Assembly: GCA_025769875.1 (NCBI GenBank)
Contig: JAGFNK010000030.1
Span: 62,001 to 126,000, forward strand
Length of the DNA stretch: 64,000 bases
From: Russula earlei
Lineage: Eukaryota > Basidiomycota > Agaricomycetes > Russulales > Russulaceae
Direction of reading: 5' to 3'
Shown here: positions 43,349-56,233 of the stretch, piece by piece
Numbering within the stretch: the first letter of the stretch is position 1
Layout of the letters: every line of letters starts with the position of its first letter
Position numbers and translations under genes: made by a program
The notes under the pieces: model-generated
The model's database searches: none
Told to the model about the DNA's origin: nothing
The model's input: the letters and a program-made list of their open reading frames with translations, nothing else

Positions 43349-45599
43349 AATCGGGAGGTCATCGTGTATTACAGTCCTCTTTGAATTGGCATAATCCTAC
43401 GTATTGCGCAACACGTGTTGTGTGTGACTCAATACCGACACCGATACTGGCACCTTCCTAGTTACTAGGATCGACCATCGGTGGCACAGGATTGAATGCA
43501 TTCGGGTGTCAAACAACGTATAGTGATCTTCGATATAACTGGCTACACCCCACGTGGATAGGCACAACCGGGTCCGCTTTCCACAGCAGCGCTTGCGTGA
43601 CCTGTCCTACCGTAATGATACTTCGCCCTGGAAGGAAAGGACCCGTCTTCACCTTTGCAACATCAACCAAGGTTCAAGCCGGTGCGCAGGCGGGTTCAAA
43701 ACGGGGAATCGGCCATTGCCTCCACCGCGGCATCGTCCCCGCATCAGCCCTGGATCACTTTACGTGTTCTGTCCGTCTGTAATTTGCAGCGTGCGACGCC
43801 GTTGCAGCATGAAGGGCAAATAGTGTCCCTACCCACGCTACGTGCCGTATGCGAGGGGCGACAAAGGGTCGCCACCCGCCGCAGGACGCCGGAAGACTTG
43901 GCATGCATGCAGGCAAATCATTATCCCTGTCCCTGCCCAGTCTTGATGACACCTGGAACGTTAGATAAGGGTTCTAGTTCTTCGCACCTTTTAGGACTCT
44001 CTACTGAACCGCAACACGTTTTGTCTGCTTGATTTTTTCATGTTCATGGACTCGGATGCCGGCTACGTAGCAACGGATCAACAACCTGGCCGTGTTTGCG
44101 CTGCGGTCGAAGAGAAACCGGCTGCCTCGATGATGACCCGGAGCCACTTGCGCTCATGAATCGAAAGTCGTTTACGGCGCGGGTTTGCATGGGAAATCCC
44201 TTCCCGGGCTCTGGGCCTGTGGTTATCGACAAGACAGGAAACGGGGACTCGTTCGCGTGTCTCGATCGATCGACCGCCCCCCCCCCTCCCCTTCTTCTGC
44301 TGTTGTTGTTCTGCAGGATATATGACATCGGGGGAGAAGAAATGGACACTTGCCTCTGTGGGGAAACACGATGATGCGCACGATGCGCCGATTCTGAATC
44401 GTGTGCTAGAATTCGGCGTCACTGCCCACAGATCTAACCTCTCCCTGCCCGTGCGTTGACGGAGCCTGGCATGTCACTCCGACGGGGATCCCACACGATC
44501 TGGAATGAGGCTTTCGCAGAACGGTGGTTGCGAGCCAGAGCATTCGGGCACGTACTGGACGCAGCAGGGTGTCCTTGCAAACGAACATCGATTGGGGGGG
44601 GGGATAGTTGAATGGATGTCAGTATCATCTGGCTGGCAGTATATCGTCGTCGCAGCCATATCTCCCTAGGTCGACAGCACGCCCTGTGTGAAAGGTCTCT
44701 CGCACTGGCTCAAGGTTCTCAGATCGAGGGACGTGTGAAAGAGAGGAACAGTGAGGGAAGGAACAATAACAGTGCGCAGCTTCCTTCACGGGTGTTTCGG
44801 TAAACAGGAAGCCTTGGTATCATTGTCCCGGAGAGGATGGGCTCCGCATGGCAATACGCGTGACTGCTCGTTCCAGAGATGACGACTCATACATACCGCT
44901 ATGTCGACCCACCGAAACGCGTGGCTCATGGTAACCTCCGAGCCATGATCCCTTGCCTCTATTCACGACGTGACGACGAGGACTACCCGATCTATTTCCG
45001 TCTTGGCGATCTTCAGCAACACAGTCGCACACGCTCGTGATGCCGCGATCGTGCCCGACGACCACGAGCAATGCGTAGTGCCTTGCGACGTGCACTAGCA
45101 CGATGCGTTTCTGCAGCCTCGGGGAAAAGGGCCTCACCGTGGACGAGATACCGACATGCGGGCAGGAGTTCCGCGACGAGACGTCTTCTACGTCAGTCCA
45201 GCGGAGGTAGAGAGTCTATGGGGACTGACTGCATGACGGCCTTTCAGCATGCAATCCCACAGAATGTTTGTTATGACTATAGGGTTAATACGGATGAGTT
45301 CCGTCCGTTGCTTGCCCCAAGTACGGATCGGGTGCTGAGCTGACGGGACTGGCGATCTTTTATCTACGCGGCGAGCCGCCAGAGGTGTTATTCGGCACCA
45401 ACAATACCGACTGATCACTTGGAAAAGAGAAGAAATGGGAGAGGGCAGATTGATTAACCTTGCTGTAGGTCGTGAACATGCTGTTTGAGAGTGCACAGTC
45501 GTCGTCGAGATGCTCAGCCGTGCAACCCGGCTGGCTCCCCACGTGGAACAAGCCTACCCTTACCCTTGTCATCGACATCGAGTTCCGAGCGCACACATC
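43349..45599. other. 2.25-kb intergenic stretch, no gene seen
   Basis: Mixed composition with short frames on both strands. C-run at 44278-44289, G-run at 44596-44604. Nothing shows protein-like structure or splice continuity; the last few hundred bases are the ARA2 upstream region. Confidence 0.4.
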
Positions 45600-46463
45600 A
45601 TGGGGATACAACTCGACTCTCCTGAAGAGGTCATTGCCTTCTCTCCAATCGATACCATACCCGACGGTCCAGAAGACAAGCCCGCGCCAGGCCCGCTTCT
45701 GGTCGGTATGCCTGTCTCGTCTGCGAGAGCCTCGGCTGAGATTTTTGCAGGAGGGAACGATCGGTCCGTTTGATTTGCCCGAGCTGGTTTCCGGAGCCGC
45801 TGCGTGGTCGCACTTTTACATCGAGGAGGACAAGCTCTCGACCGATCTGCCACTGCGCACCATCCGACTCGCTCTGCGGTAAAGAAAAAAAATAAAAATT
45901 CCGAAACACGCAAGATGACATCCGAGTTTTTTTTTTTTTTTTTTTTTTGGACATGCGTTGCGTCGCAGATACGGCATCCGCGCCTTCGACACCGCGCCAT
46001 ACTACGACAACTCCGAGATCGTGCTCGGCGCCGCCCTAAAGGCCCTCGAGCCCGAGTTCCCCCGCGGCGCCTACAAGCTGGTCACCAAGGTCGGGCGCTA
46101 CGGGCCCGACCGCGCGACCGGCTTTGATTACTCCCCTGCCGCGATACGCCGCAGCGTGCACCGCTCGCTGCGGCGCCTGCACACGTCGTACCTCGACGTC
46201 GTGTACCTCCACGACGTCGAGTTCATCGCGCCGTGCATCGCGCCCCGCGCCGAGGGCAACCACGCGTCTGCGCTGGGCGCCGAGGCGGACGCTTATGGCG
46301 TCGCTCCGGAGCATGACGTGTCCGGCCACCGTGCCAGCGACAGCCGATGCGGGCAAGGTCCGCACGGCAGGGGACGACGAGCTCGTGCTGACAGCGCTCT
46401 CGACGCTACGCGCGCTCCAAACAGAAGGGCTGATCCGGCACGTGGGGATATGCGGTACGTGCC

Positions 46464-46505
<42 letters not shown>

Positions 46506-47107
46506 TCTTCGCCCCCGCCCCCGCCCCCTCCGCTCCGTTCCGCGCTCACTCGCGCCGTGCGGGAAACCCATACGCAGGTCTCCCCCTCCCGGCGCTCCTC
46601 CGAACCGCGCTCCTCGTCCTCCAGCGAACAGGCCGGCCCCTCGACGCAGTGCAGGCCTACGCGCACCTCACGCTGCAGAACGGCACGCTGCCTCCCTTCG
46701 CGGCGGCGCTGCGCGCGCGCGCGCGCGTCGGGCAGGTGCTCGCGGCATCCCCGCTGGGCATGGGCCTGCTCGCTCCGCCGCCCGCCGCGCCGCCTGCGTG
46801 GCATCCCGCGCCGGGCGCGGTGCGCGCGGCTGCACGGGAGGCAGTGGGCGCCGTCGGGCCGGAGGTGGCGGCCGTTGCGGTCGCGTGGTCCGTGCGTATG
46901 GCCGCCGCTGGGGATGCGGCGGGGCCGATGCCCGTCGTTGTAGGGATGGTCGATTTGCAGGAGGTGCACGCGGCCGTCGCTGCGTGGCGGTGGGCGAAGG
47001 ACGAGAAGAGGCGAGAGGAGCTCGAACGCAAGGCCGCGGTCGCCCAAGCTGTGTTTGAGCGAGCGGGTACGGCAGGGTGGACGTGGCCATCGGGGAACTG
47101 GGTGTGA
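45600..47107 (+). CDS. ARA2: D-arabinose dehydrogenase-type aldo-keto reductase
   Basis: A cytosolic NAD-dependent reductase of the ARA2 / L-galactose dehydrogenase group; in yeast ARA2 supplies erythroascorbate synthesis. Exons 45600-45701, 45751-45878, 45969-46297, 46344-46454 and 46578-47107 give 399 aa in frame. The AKR tetrad is visible: Asp and Tyr in FDTAPYYDNSE, Lys in LVTKVGRYG, His in VVYLHDVEF. Later landmarks: LIRHVGICG, YAHLTLQN and ASPLGMGLL. Introns contain a T20 run and a (CT)n run. The fourth exon joint needs a GC donor (46298), or else there is a one-base frame change there; the first intron's GTCGGT donor is also weak. Confidence 0.8.
46298..46343 (+). other. Possible GC-AG intron of ARA2-like gene
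   Basis: 46 nt, donor TATG|GCGTCG, acceptor GCGACAG. It restores the frame between AEADAY and DAGKVRTAGDDE. The donor is a poor match to consensus, so an indel is the alternative. Confidence 0.4.
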
Positions 47108-47328
47108 TGTGATGGAAATTGAGAAAAAAAAAAAAAAACTAGATTATATTTTGTGCAGCTGCGTTTGGATGACTGTCATCATGGTACAAAAAAAGAAAAA
47201 AAAAAGAAAGCTTGTCGTGCAAAACGCATTTCCTTCAGCCCTTGACAAGCTCCTACCTGCGGTTACAACAAGCTTCCCATTGCCTTCTCACCAGGGGACA
47301 GAGGGGTACACCCATGCGCGCCCTCCCC

Positions 47329-49511
47329 TCATCTCGTCCGGATAATACCAGCGTTTATAAGCTTCGCGATCTTGGTCCGCACCGTCGGGTTCTTCATGTG
47401 GTCCTGCAATGCTTGCGGGTTGCTCTGCGCCTGCTGCAAGATGCTCTGCATGACCGGATCGGACATGATGCCCTATAGAAAACGAAACCCGTCAGCAACC
47501 GAGATAACGGGGGTGACAAGAGGACTAGGTGGACGCACCGCGATTTCAGGGTCCCGCATCGCGCGCTCCATCGTCTCCTGCTCGGTCTCGTTGGCACGCT
47601 GCGCGTTGATCGAGTTTTGGATCTTGTACGCGAGCTCTTGGATCTCACGGATGCTCTTAGACCCCGCGGCCTCATCGTGCTCGCGCGCCACCTCGAGTGC
47701 CTCGAGTGCTTTGGTATACTCGCGCAGTGCAAATAGCACACTTGCCTTGCGAATGTGCGCTTTGACTAGTTGCGAACAAGAGAGATCAGCCTTTACATCG
47801 CAACCTGCTGGGAAGGCTTACCGAACTTGGGGTCGACACGGATCGCCTCCTCCGCGTCTTTGAGGGCCTCGGGCAGCGCGACGAGCTTTGTGTACCCGAG
47901 GGCGCGGTTGTTGTATCCACGCGCGTCGCTCGGGTCGCGCTTGATGCTCTCTGTATAGCTCTTCACGGCACCCGCGAAATCGCCCTCCTTGAACAGCCGG
48001 TTGCCCTCTTCGCGTGCAACGGCCGACAGGGCAGGGTCGATGTATGCCGCACGGTCCGCGGCCGCCTTGGCACGCTCAACGTCCTTGAGCTTATTCAAAA
48101 TGTCGGGCGTGCGGTGCTCCGTGAGGGACTTTTCGAAGAAGCGGATCGCAGAAGCCAAGTCGCCCTTTTTGGAGTAGGCCGAGCCGATGCGGCCGTATGC
48201 TTTTGCCACGAGCTTGTAATCCGCACGGAGCTAGGCGATGACGGCATAAGCAAGCGTGGCGATGGAGTCGGTAGATAGGCAAACGTGCCTCGCGCCCCTC
48301 ATCCACCGCCTTCTGGGATGCTTCAATGGTCTTGTCGTAATCCCCCTGCTCAAAGTATGCGGCTGCACCAAGGTGAGGTGCAATATGGGGGCGAACAAGG
48401 CCGATGCCACTGACCAGCAAGATTGGTAAGGAACGCAATGTCCTTGGGCCACGTCTCCCAAGCCTTGTTGAAATGAGTGATGGCCGCCGCAAAGTCGCGC
48501 CTTTTGTACGCCTCGGCACCAAACTTCTTCTCTGCCTCGGCGGTCTTCTTAGCAGCGGCCTCTTCTTCGTCTTCATTGTCAGCTTCTGCCTCGTCCATCT
48601 TGACGTCCTCCGGCTCGTGTGACTTGGAAGAGGATGCAGCCGGTGCCGCTCCTGATGGAGTGTGTTTCGCCGATGGCGGGGGAGAAGAAGGTGGAGAGGC
48701 GGCGGACGTTGGTACGCCGGGCGGAAGTTCATCCGAGCCTTCTGTACGACTGAAGCCCTGCATGTCGACGCCCATGAGTGCTCCGAGAACGTCGATCATA
48801 CGGGGATCGCTGCCGAGCAGGCTCTGAGCCAGTTGCGGGTTCTGCTGCATGAGGCGGATCTGGAAGACTTGTAAGGATGGGTGACGACGGGGGAGAGTGG
48901 ACGCACTTTCTGCATGAAGCCTGGGTCGGCGAGGTGTTTCGCCGTACGCGGGTTTGCGGCGAGCTTTGCAACCAAGCCCGGATCGCTGAACATGTTGCCG
49001 ATGCCCAGTGCCTCTGCTCCGTCGTCGCGTTCGTCCGCTTCTGCAGAAATTGCGATCGCGTCAGAGGGCATCGAGGAAAACGCAGGGGGAGTAGATTCAA
49101 CGCACCCTTGGCAGCCTTGACTTCTTCCAGACCCTTGCGCAACGCAGGACTGTCCTCGATCTTCAGGCCGACCTCGTAAGCCTCGATGGCTTCGACGTAG
49201 CGTCGCTGACCATGCAGCGCGGCACCTTTGCGCGCGTAGCCTTTTGGCCATGTTGGATTCACCCTGACGCACTGAGAACGGGGATCGGATTGGTTGGGGG
49301 ATGGCAGAGACCGGGGTGAGATAGATACCTGTTCAGCATCTGTAAGTGCGCCGTCCCAGTCGCGCTTGCCAGCCTTGGCCGCGCTGCGATTTGACCAAAG
49401 AACAAAGTTGTTTTGGTCAATATCAAGTGCCTTTGAAAAGAGGTCGATGGCACGGTCGTAGTCCTTCGCTGCGAAGGCCTTGTTCCCTTCTGCCTTGAGA
49501 GCATCTGCCAT
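47329..49511 (-). CDS. STI1: Hsp90 co-chaperone STI1 (Hop)
   Basis: A cytosolic adaptor that holds Hsp70 and Hsp90 together through TPR domains. Eight exons (49511-49329, 49271-49106, 49040-48907, 48859-48415, 48362-48289, 48230-47822, 47765-47539, 47472-47329) give 593 aa, the usual STI1 size. Order: TPR1 (ALKAEGNKAFAAKDY...LWSNRSAA, PKGYARKGAALHG); DP1 with AANPRTAKHLADPGFMQK and QNPQLAQSLLGSDPRM; Ser/Pro and acidic linker; TPR2A (EAYKRRDFAAAITHF...FLTNLAAAYFEQG); TPR2B (EEGNRLFKEGDFAGAV...GYNNRALGYTKL); C-terminal DP2 ending in MKNPTVRTKIAKLINAGII. One intron (48288-48231) is GC-AG. Confidence 0.94.
48231..48288 (-). other. STI1: GC-AG intron of STI1
   Basis: 58 nt, donor GAG|GCACGT, acceptor CGCCTAG. 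It joins DEGRE to LRADYKLVAKAYGRIG in phase 0; a GT three bases in gives the wrong frame. Confidence 0.85.
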
Positions 49512-52500
49512 TATTATAGGGAATACGGGGCTGTCGACGATGGATGGTAAGCTGAGTAGTTTTGCTTGCTTTATCGCCGTCCTTCGCTTCGAGAACATTC
49601 CTGAATGCCCCTAACCTCACGATCGGGTTACCATCATCACACACCACTGCGGTTCGTCGACTGTCCACTTACACCTCAGGCGCAGCCCGAACAACACCTC
49701 GTGCACCAGCCGGATCGCGTCACTGATCCTTCCACCGCCTCCTCCTGGGAATCGCATTGCGTAGCTGATGCACGGGCATCATCAGCTGAAGGGAAGAAAG
49801 TGAGATCTGTCGCTCTGTCATGATATGATAAGACAATGACGGGCGCTCTAGTGGCGCTGGCCGTGCCCCGCCCGGCCGTTCTCCCCGCCCGCGCATCTTC
49901 ATCTCATCGCCCCGAGTACCACAACGCCGCCTTTCAAGCAGCGGCCGGGGTCCGCGGTACGTTATGAACGATAAAACAGTTGTGCGGTTCGCCGCGCCGC
50001 GGATGCTCAACCGACCTTTCTGTGTGTATATCATCTGCCACGGCAGAGATCATCATCATCATCATCATCATCCATCATCATCAGATACGCCACATCACTT
50101 GTACGCACGGTAGCCATGCGTAGGTGCATATACTCGGCTCGGATAAGCACCGCAACCTGGCAGTCCTGCGACACACCACCGCACCGGTTTTTTTTTTTTT
50201 TCTTTTGTCGTTTACAAACACGGACAGCCTCAACATCGGCGTTTGCCACGTCGTGGGAGGAAGAACTTGGGCGTATTGATGGCGCGGCGAGCTTGTTCGC
50301 GTTGTATGAGCGCGAGTGTGGGTTTTGGGCGCCGTGAACCCACGCTGTGTCGGCACAGGTAGTCGCTTCGGTCCGAAGTGCCTGTGCAGTGCAGGCACAG
50401 GGAAATCGATGAACCAGAGCAAATGAAAGGGAAAAAAAAAATACTAGTAAAGCGACCGCAACACGAAACGAAGGGGAAATTTTTTGAGACCCTCAACAGA
50501 GACCGAATATGCGCCGTCTCCGCGGCTCTGCGCAGAGTGATCACATCCGGGTCGGTTTCCCCCTGCTCTGCGCTAGACCGGCCAGATGGTGAGTTTGATC
50601 GACCAAGTCTTTCGGGCCCAGGCCTTATGAATAAAGCTTCGAGTCCTCATGTCTGTGTCATAGCCTACGGTCATGATGATGTGACGGTAGATGTACGGTA
50701 CGGTGGCCACCCATTTCTGTGAGATGGAGAGCGCATGATGGTGAATCGGTGATGGGCTCGATATTACAACGCTCCATAGTCACAGCGGCAGCACACAACC
50801 ACCCGTGAACTCGAGCAGCCATGATGGCAGGGTCGTGACACGGAATGTGGAATCCCTTGCAGGCCTTGTCGAGGGCCTAGAGTCGTGTCAGACCATCAAT
50901 GATGATATGAGACGGGTGTCTGGACACTGTTTCGAAACATTGACGTGACGATTTCACGGGGTCCGAGTGCGCCTCTGCCAACAACTTCGGAGCAAAGCGG
51001 GGTAAGACTGCTTATGTTGCTTGGTTACCGCCTGACTCTGTCAGTTTCGGTTTCGGTGTGCGGGATGGCGAACGCGGATCAATGGTCCGAGCATGTCCGA
51101 TAGGTAGACGCTCTCCTTAGCATATAGGGGTGACTTTTGTACCGCGCGACTTTGTAACGCTGGCCTTTTCACAGCACCGCATCGAACGAGAAACGAGAGG
51201 ACAGGAGTGTGCACACATATGAAGGACACAGTTTGATGATCATCACAGAAGTACCGTACGTAGACGTCGTACGAGGGAGTGTCCAATCTTACTTTACAGT
51301 TCTGGCACCCAGCATGCCCGATCACATCCCGTGTTCCGTGATGCGAACATCGGAAGGGCGTCAGTGAGCTTGTCCTTGACGACAATCATGCGTCCGCGAT
51401 CATCGACGACGTCCACCTGCTATGCGTTCTATGTCTGATCACAATCACTATCAACAGCCTGACCGACCGAGTGCAGCAGGAAACAACATAGACGCTGCGA
51501 TTTATCCATAATCGAATGTCAGACTCAAATCGCAGCCGGAGGGTCGGAGGATGCCAGTCAAAACGCGGCTTGATCTTTCACCACCCTGAGAGAACGGACA
51601 AGCCAAGTTGAAGAAGGTAAAACAAGGGCAGAGCGACCAGGGGTCCCCCTGTGATGCGCCCTGCTATAAGGTCCTCCTTGTACACACATCAAGTTAGGCA
51701 CAAGAATCAAAAAAAAACGGACAACGGGCCAACCGCAAGCAGAACGAAAGGCTTTGGTGCGGTGCGGAGAACCGGAACCGCCGTCGAGAACGGGTTTCAT
51801 CAATTTCACCTCCCGCAGCGACGTCCCAGGCGACGCCACCCTCTGACGTGTCCGTGACGATCCCCGCACGGTTATCTCATCTCCTCTCTAGTGGAGCCAA
51901 AATTTGGAAGAGTTGCTAAAATGGTACGCCTGTGCCTTTTTTTTCGGATCGTAATAAGAAAAAAAAAAAAACACCTCTGGTATGTAGGCATTCTGGGTTG
52001 AGCGAAGGTGAGGAAATACCGACGATGAGGCTTCCGTTCCGTTCCGTGAATCCGCATGATGTGACTTGAGGACAGTTAAACATCTCGCGGAGGGTATCGC
52101 CATGCCCGATATCATCGCGTTGAAAGTCGATCCTCTCTCCGGACCGCTTATGGCACCTCCCTTGCAGCCACCCTGACCCGATCGGGATACTCATAACACA
52201 TGACACGGATGGGTCGATCGATCATGCGTCCGAGACGTGGCGTCGTCGAGTGGTGCAAGGCATAGGCAGATGACAGCTGAGGATTGTCGGTGGCACCACA
52301 TTTCTTCGTTCGTACCGATCCTTGGTCGTGCTACGTGGCAGCGGCCAGTTTGCCAAGAAAGAGAAGTGTTGAGAGCCTTCGTCGATGTCGACAGTAGCCA
52401 ACTTGCCGAGGGAAATGACGGCTGCTCGTGCCTGGCTTCTCGGCAAGCGTCTGTATATTTTTTTAATGCTATCGTTGACGCGAGATTGATCCTATCGTTC

Positions 52501-53335
52501 ACAAACGTGCTACGATGATAACAGGTTTGCAATCCTGGAAACATCGACTTCCTGCCATGGAACAAGCCGTGAGGGGCAGCTTCACGGGTCGCTAGATCAC
52601 ACAAAGTCTCGTTCGCGAAAATGCCGGCAGAAGTGTTCGGGCACAGGAGGTATCGCATGAATCTGAAAAGCTAGATAAGCTGGGGTTAACACGGTTGATC
52701 CTTTCCCTCTTCATCGGTGTCCGGCGCTCGGTCGGAGTCGAGATGCAAGGCACGATCTCCACTGAGACTGAGCCGCGGGCCGGTGGGGAGGCCAGGAGAA
52801 AGAAAAGAAAAGAAAAAGGGAGGGGAATGCAAGGGGGTCACCGTGCGGAGGGGGCGAGGGGCCCAAATGCAGGCAAGGGGCTGCCATATGCGGTTGCCAG
52901 GCTGGAGAATTGAACAATAACTGGCCGGTGTCACGGTGACGGTGATACAACAAGAGGGAATAACAAAAGGGGAACAAGGGGATCGACAATAAGTAAAAGG
53001 TTTCGAAACTACAGTAGCGGATGGCCTGGATGCCCCAAGCATTCGCATCACGAGTGAAACGTATTGCGGTGGCAAGGGGGCAAGGGAGATCTGCGCGAGC
53101 TAGATTAATTAAACACGAGCAGGAATGCATTCCAATGCAATGCAAAACGAACGCAACAGAGCAAGAGCAGAGCAGGCGCATACAGCCGAGGTTAGGGTTT
53201 CTATCCACTCCCACCCAAAGCCTCCCCTCATCATCTCTCTCATCAGACAGTTCCCCCCGACATCCCATCCCCCTTCCCTCCTTCCTCTCATCCTCCTTCC
53301 TTCCCCGCCCTCCCTCCTCTCCCTCTCCCTCAACC
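49512..53335. other. 3.8-kb intergenic stretch, no gene seen
   Basis: It lies between the starts of STI1 (-) and the RGS gene (+), so it holds both promoters. Contents: an (ATC)n tract at 50049-50083, homopolymer T and A runs (50188-50199, 51959-51971), and a pyrimidine-rich leader (53190-53335) just before the RGS start. The open frames show no recognisable domains or splice continuity. Confidence 0.4.
50049..50083. repeat. (ATC)n microsatellite
   Basis: About eleven ATC units with one interruption, intergenic. Confidence 0.85.
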
Positions 53336-55584
53336 ATGCAGCAAGATGTCCCCCATGCATCCTCCTCCCACATGATGAAGACCACCAAGCGAGGTCGCCC
53401 CTTCCTAAAAGCACGTTCTCCTTCCCCTCCAACCATCCCTCCCTTACTCACCTTCCTCCCTCTTTCCAGGACACACTCGACCTCTTCGCCACCCTCGTCG
53501 TGTCCTTGCAGCTCACAACTCACAAGCAATTCTTCCGCTCATTCCCAAACTCATTTTCCACGTGCGTTCCCTCATCACCCTTATCCACCCCCCCCTCTCC
53601 TCTCAATTCCTTCCTTCTCACCCTTTGTACATCTTTCCCCAGCGATGAAGCTGCAGCCAATCTTGCCTCTCTCAAGTTCTCCCAATCAAATCGTGGACCA
53701 GACCCTAGAGAACCCTCACGAGTGATCACGACGACAACCACAACGACCTTCTCGATGACCCGTGATATGGCAAAAGCAATGTCCCAACATTTCATGGACG
53801 CTCGTCTCATCGAGAATGCAGCTGACCCTTCCTCCAATCTCTTCAAGGACCGCGGTGTCTACATCCTCACTCCCAAGGGTCTCCATGTCCTTGAACGCTT
53901 CATCAGTCGCAACGGCATCAACGGTGATCATTTAGGCCATGTCTTCGCGACACAGCCAATTTGCATGAAGCTTCTCCACCTCGAACGTCGCTCCGTCGAT
54001 GACGAGATCATCGTTTCCCAATCCGTCATCACCGCCCTCTTCCGTCGCTTCGTTGGCCGCCAGTCCAACTATCCCCCACAAACACCCCAGAGTCTCGACC
54101 CTACGACCATTTATCACGAACGTGCCAAGGGCATTCAACTCATGGACGTTACGGATCGCCTGACTTCCGGTTCCGGCAAATCTCAAACCGTCACCCATCG
54201 GTACTGCTTTGCTGCCCTCGCAGCCCTCGAGTGGCTGTGCGACTTTACCTCCGTCGTCGGTCGCGAGGAAGCCGCAGAGATGGCCGCCCAGTTTGTTCGG
54301 TTTGGCCTTATCGCCCTCGTTAGCGACAAGCGCAAGAACAACGACTCGGCCATCATTTTCACTGTTCGCGGCTCCGCCCCTGGTGGAAATTCTCCCGTCA
54401 GCGTATGTGTTCCTCCGTCGACCTTCTTCCATTCCTCTGTTGACTAGTGGCGATCCTCCCATCATTTCTTTAGCAAACGGGCGAGTTCCGATGCACAGCC
54501 AAGGCTATCTACAGGATTACGGAAGAAGGTGTACGAACCGCCCGCTGGGAAACTTCTCGAACCGCTGGCGTCAAGGGCTCGCCCAACAGCTCATCCGTGA
54601 ACCTCAGCACCATCGAACGTTCTTCCCTTGATAAGGATGGCACCCCTAAGCCAATCTCTCCCTCCGATGCCAAGATTCACAGGCGGATTTCCCTCGCTGA
54701 GAAGCTCAACTCTGCTTATTCGGGTGATTCTGCCCAAGACAGGCGGACAAAGGAGAGCAACACGGAGCGGTTACAGTTCATCATTGACAATCCAAACCTT
54801 TGCCAGCTCTTTCGCGATTTCTTACGGGACAACTTTTGCGAAGAGAACCTTGCCTTCTGGCTCGAGGTTCAAGACTTTAAACGCAAGTTCAACATCACCT
54901 CGACCGCTAGCAGCAATGCTTTCCAACGCGCATCCGAACGAGGCATTTTAGGAGTCGGTAAGGTCCACACCCCCGGTCAGCAGGCAATGGAGCAGCACCA
55001 CGAGACGCTCATCCAACAAGCTTATTCGATCTACACCACCTATCTCGCCCCAAGCAGCCAGTCCGAGCTCAACATCGATCACGGACTACGCAACGAACTG
55101 TCGGCGTACCTGAGTGAGGTGATGCAAGGTTTGACAGGCACACCATTCAAGGGTCGTCTCGAAGCAGATCAGCTCAGCGCGTTCAACGCGACGCAGTTGT
55201 CGATGATGATCCGGTTGTATGAGCGCATACAAACCCACGTCTTTCGGCTCATGGCGACCGACTCTGTGCCGAAGGTGTGTTGATCCCTTTGCACGCATGC
55301 CACCGGGCACTCACCCCTCTGCGCTTTACCGTATCTAGTTCACAAAGACGCCGCGGTTTTTGGCCCTTCGCAGTCAAAATGATGAATTCGACTTTTTGGA
55401 CAATGACGTGCAGTACCTTAGCAGTACGGGTCCAACCGTGCCGCCGGGGTTGGATAGTGGTCAGGAGATTGGAGGCGCGTATGTGACGGTGTCGCAGAAG
55501 GGTGCCGTGGCAGCACACGAAGGACGACCGCGCGGTGGCGGTGGGGATCGAGAAGCAGGGCGACGCGCCTGGACAGACTCGTGA
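53336..55584 (+). CDS. flbA: RGS protein with DEP domains (FlbA/Sst2/Thn1 type)
   Basis: A GTPase-activating regulator that turns off a heterotrimeric G-alpha subunit; homologues control growth, sporulation or pheromone response (FlbA, Sst2, Thn1). Exons 53336-53410, 53470-53561, 53643-54402, 54474-55274 and 55339-55584 give 657 aa in frame. Two DEP-like regions lie at ~60-150 (FSMTRDMAKAMSQHFMDARLIENA) and ~215-325 (VTHRYCFAALAALEWLCDF). The RGS domain is at ~415-570 (LQFIIDNPNLCQLFRDFLRDNFCEENLAFWLEVQDFKRKF ... SAFNATQLSMMIRLYERIQTHVFRLMATDSVPKF). The first intron is GC-AG. A CT-rich leader precedes the start. Confidence 0.93.
53411..53469 (+). other. flbA: GC-AG intron of the RGS gene
   Basis: 59 nt, donor AAA|GCACGT (same hexamer as in STI1), acceptor TTTCCAG. 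It joins RGRPFLK to DTLDLFATLVVSLQLT in phase 0; the GT three bases further gives the wrong frame. Confidence 0.85.
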
Positions 55585-56233
55585 GGAGCAAATACCTTCC
55601 AGCGTCATGATCTCCACGCACCGCCGCTGTCGGTGTGCGGGCTTTCCTGTCTCGCCTCGGTTTCGATCCTGCTTTCCTGCATTCTTCGCAAGTCGCATTC
55701 TCAAAACAATGGAACCCCACGCACCGCAATGCAAACCTCGTCCGTAAAACACGCTCATCGGCCAGCTGTAACCCGCTCACCCGCAGTTCACCTTGTCCAC
55801 CTTTCTCCCTTTTGGTATCCTCTATACGTTCAGTTTGGTTCTACTTTCCACCTTGTCATAACCCAGCAACTCATGCCTGCCGCGGTGATATCCAACCCCA
55901 TCTCGTCTGCGCCATATCAAGCCCTGTTTCCTTTCGTTCATGTTGTTGCGTCTTTTTTTCTGTGAACCAAGAACTGATTTTTTCGCCCTCGTCTTATGAT
56001 GTCTTTGTACCATCTATCCGTAACCGTAACCTCTTACCGTACCTCGTATCCCTAGTAGCTTATCCGCCTGTCGCCGTTCCTCTCGAGGGGGCAGGAGGGG
56101 CGGCCTATTCACCTAATTATCAGATGCTCCATTTTGGCTTGTAATTCTTAATTCTTCTTCGTTGGCAACCCGACGGTCACGCCGTGACGACGGAGCAACC
56201 GGGCGCTTCACTCTCCTTTATTTTACCATCATC
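55585..56233. other. Intergenic region between RGS and cytochrome-b5-like gene
   Basis: T/C-rich 3' region of the RGS gene, then the upstream region of the next gene. No coding signal. No clear TATA box. Confidence 0.4.

Noticed and set aside
46036..47090. Several long frames on both strands over the ARA2-like gene
   Set aside because: GC-rich DNA keeps antisense frames open; the AKR motifs fix the plus-strand gene.
52191..52658. 155-codon minus frame in the STI1-RGS gap
   Set aside because: No recognisable motif, no splice continuity and atypical composition.
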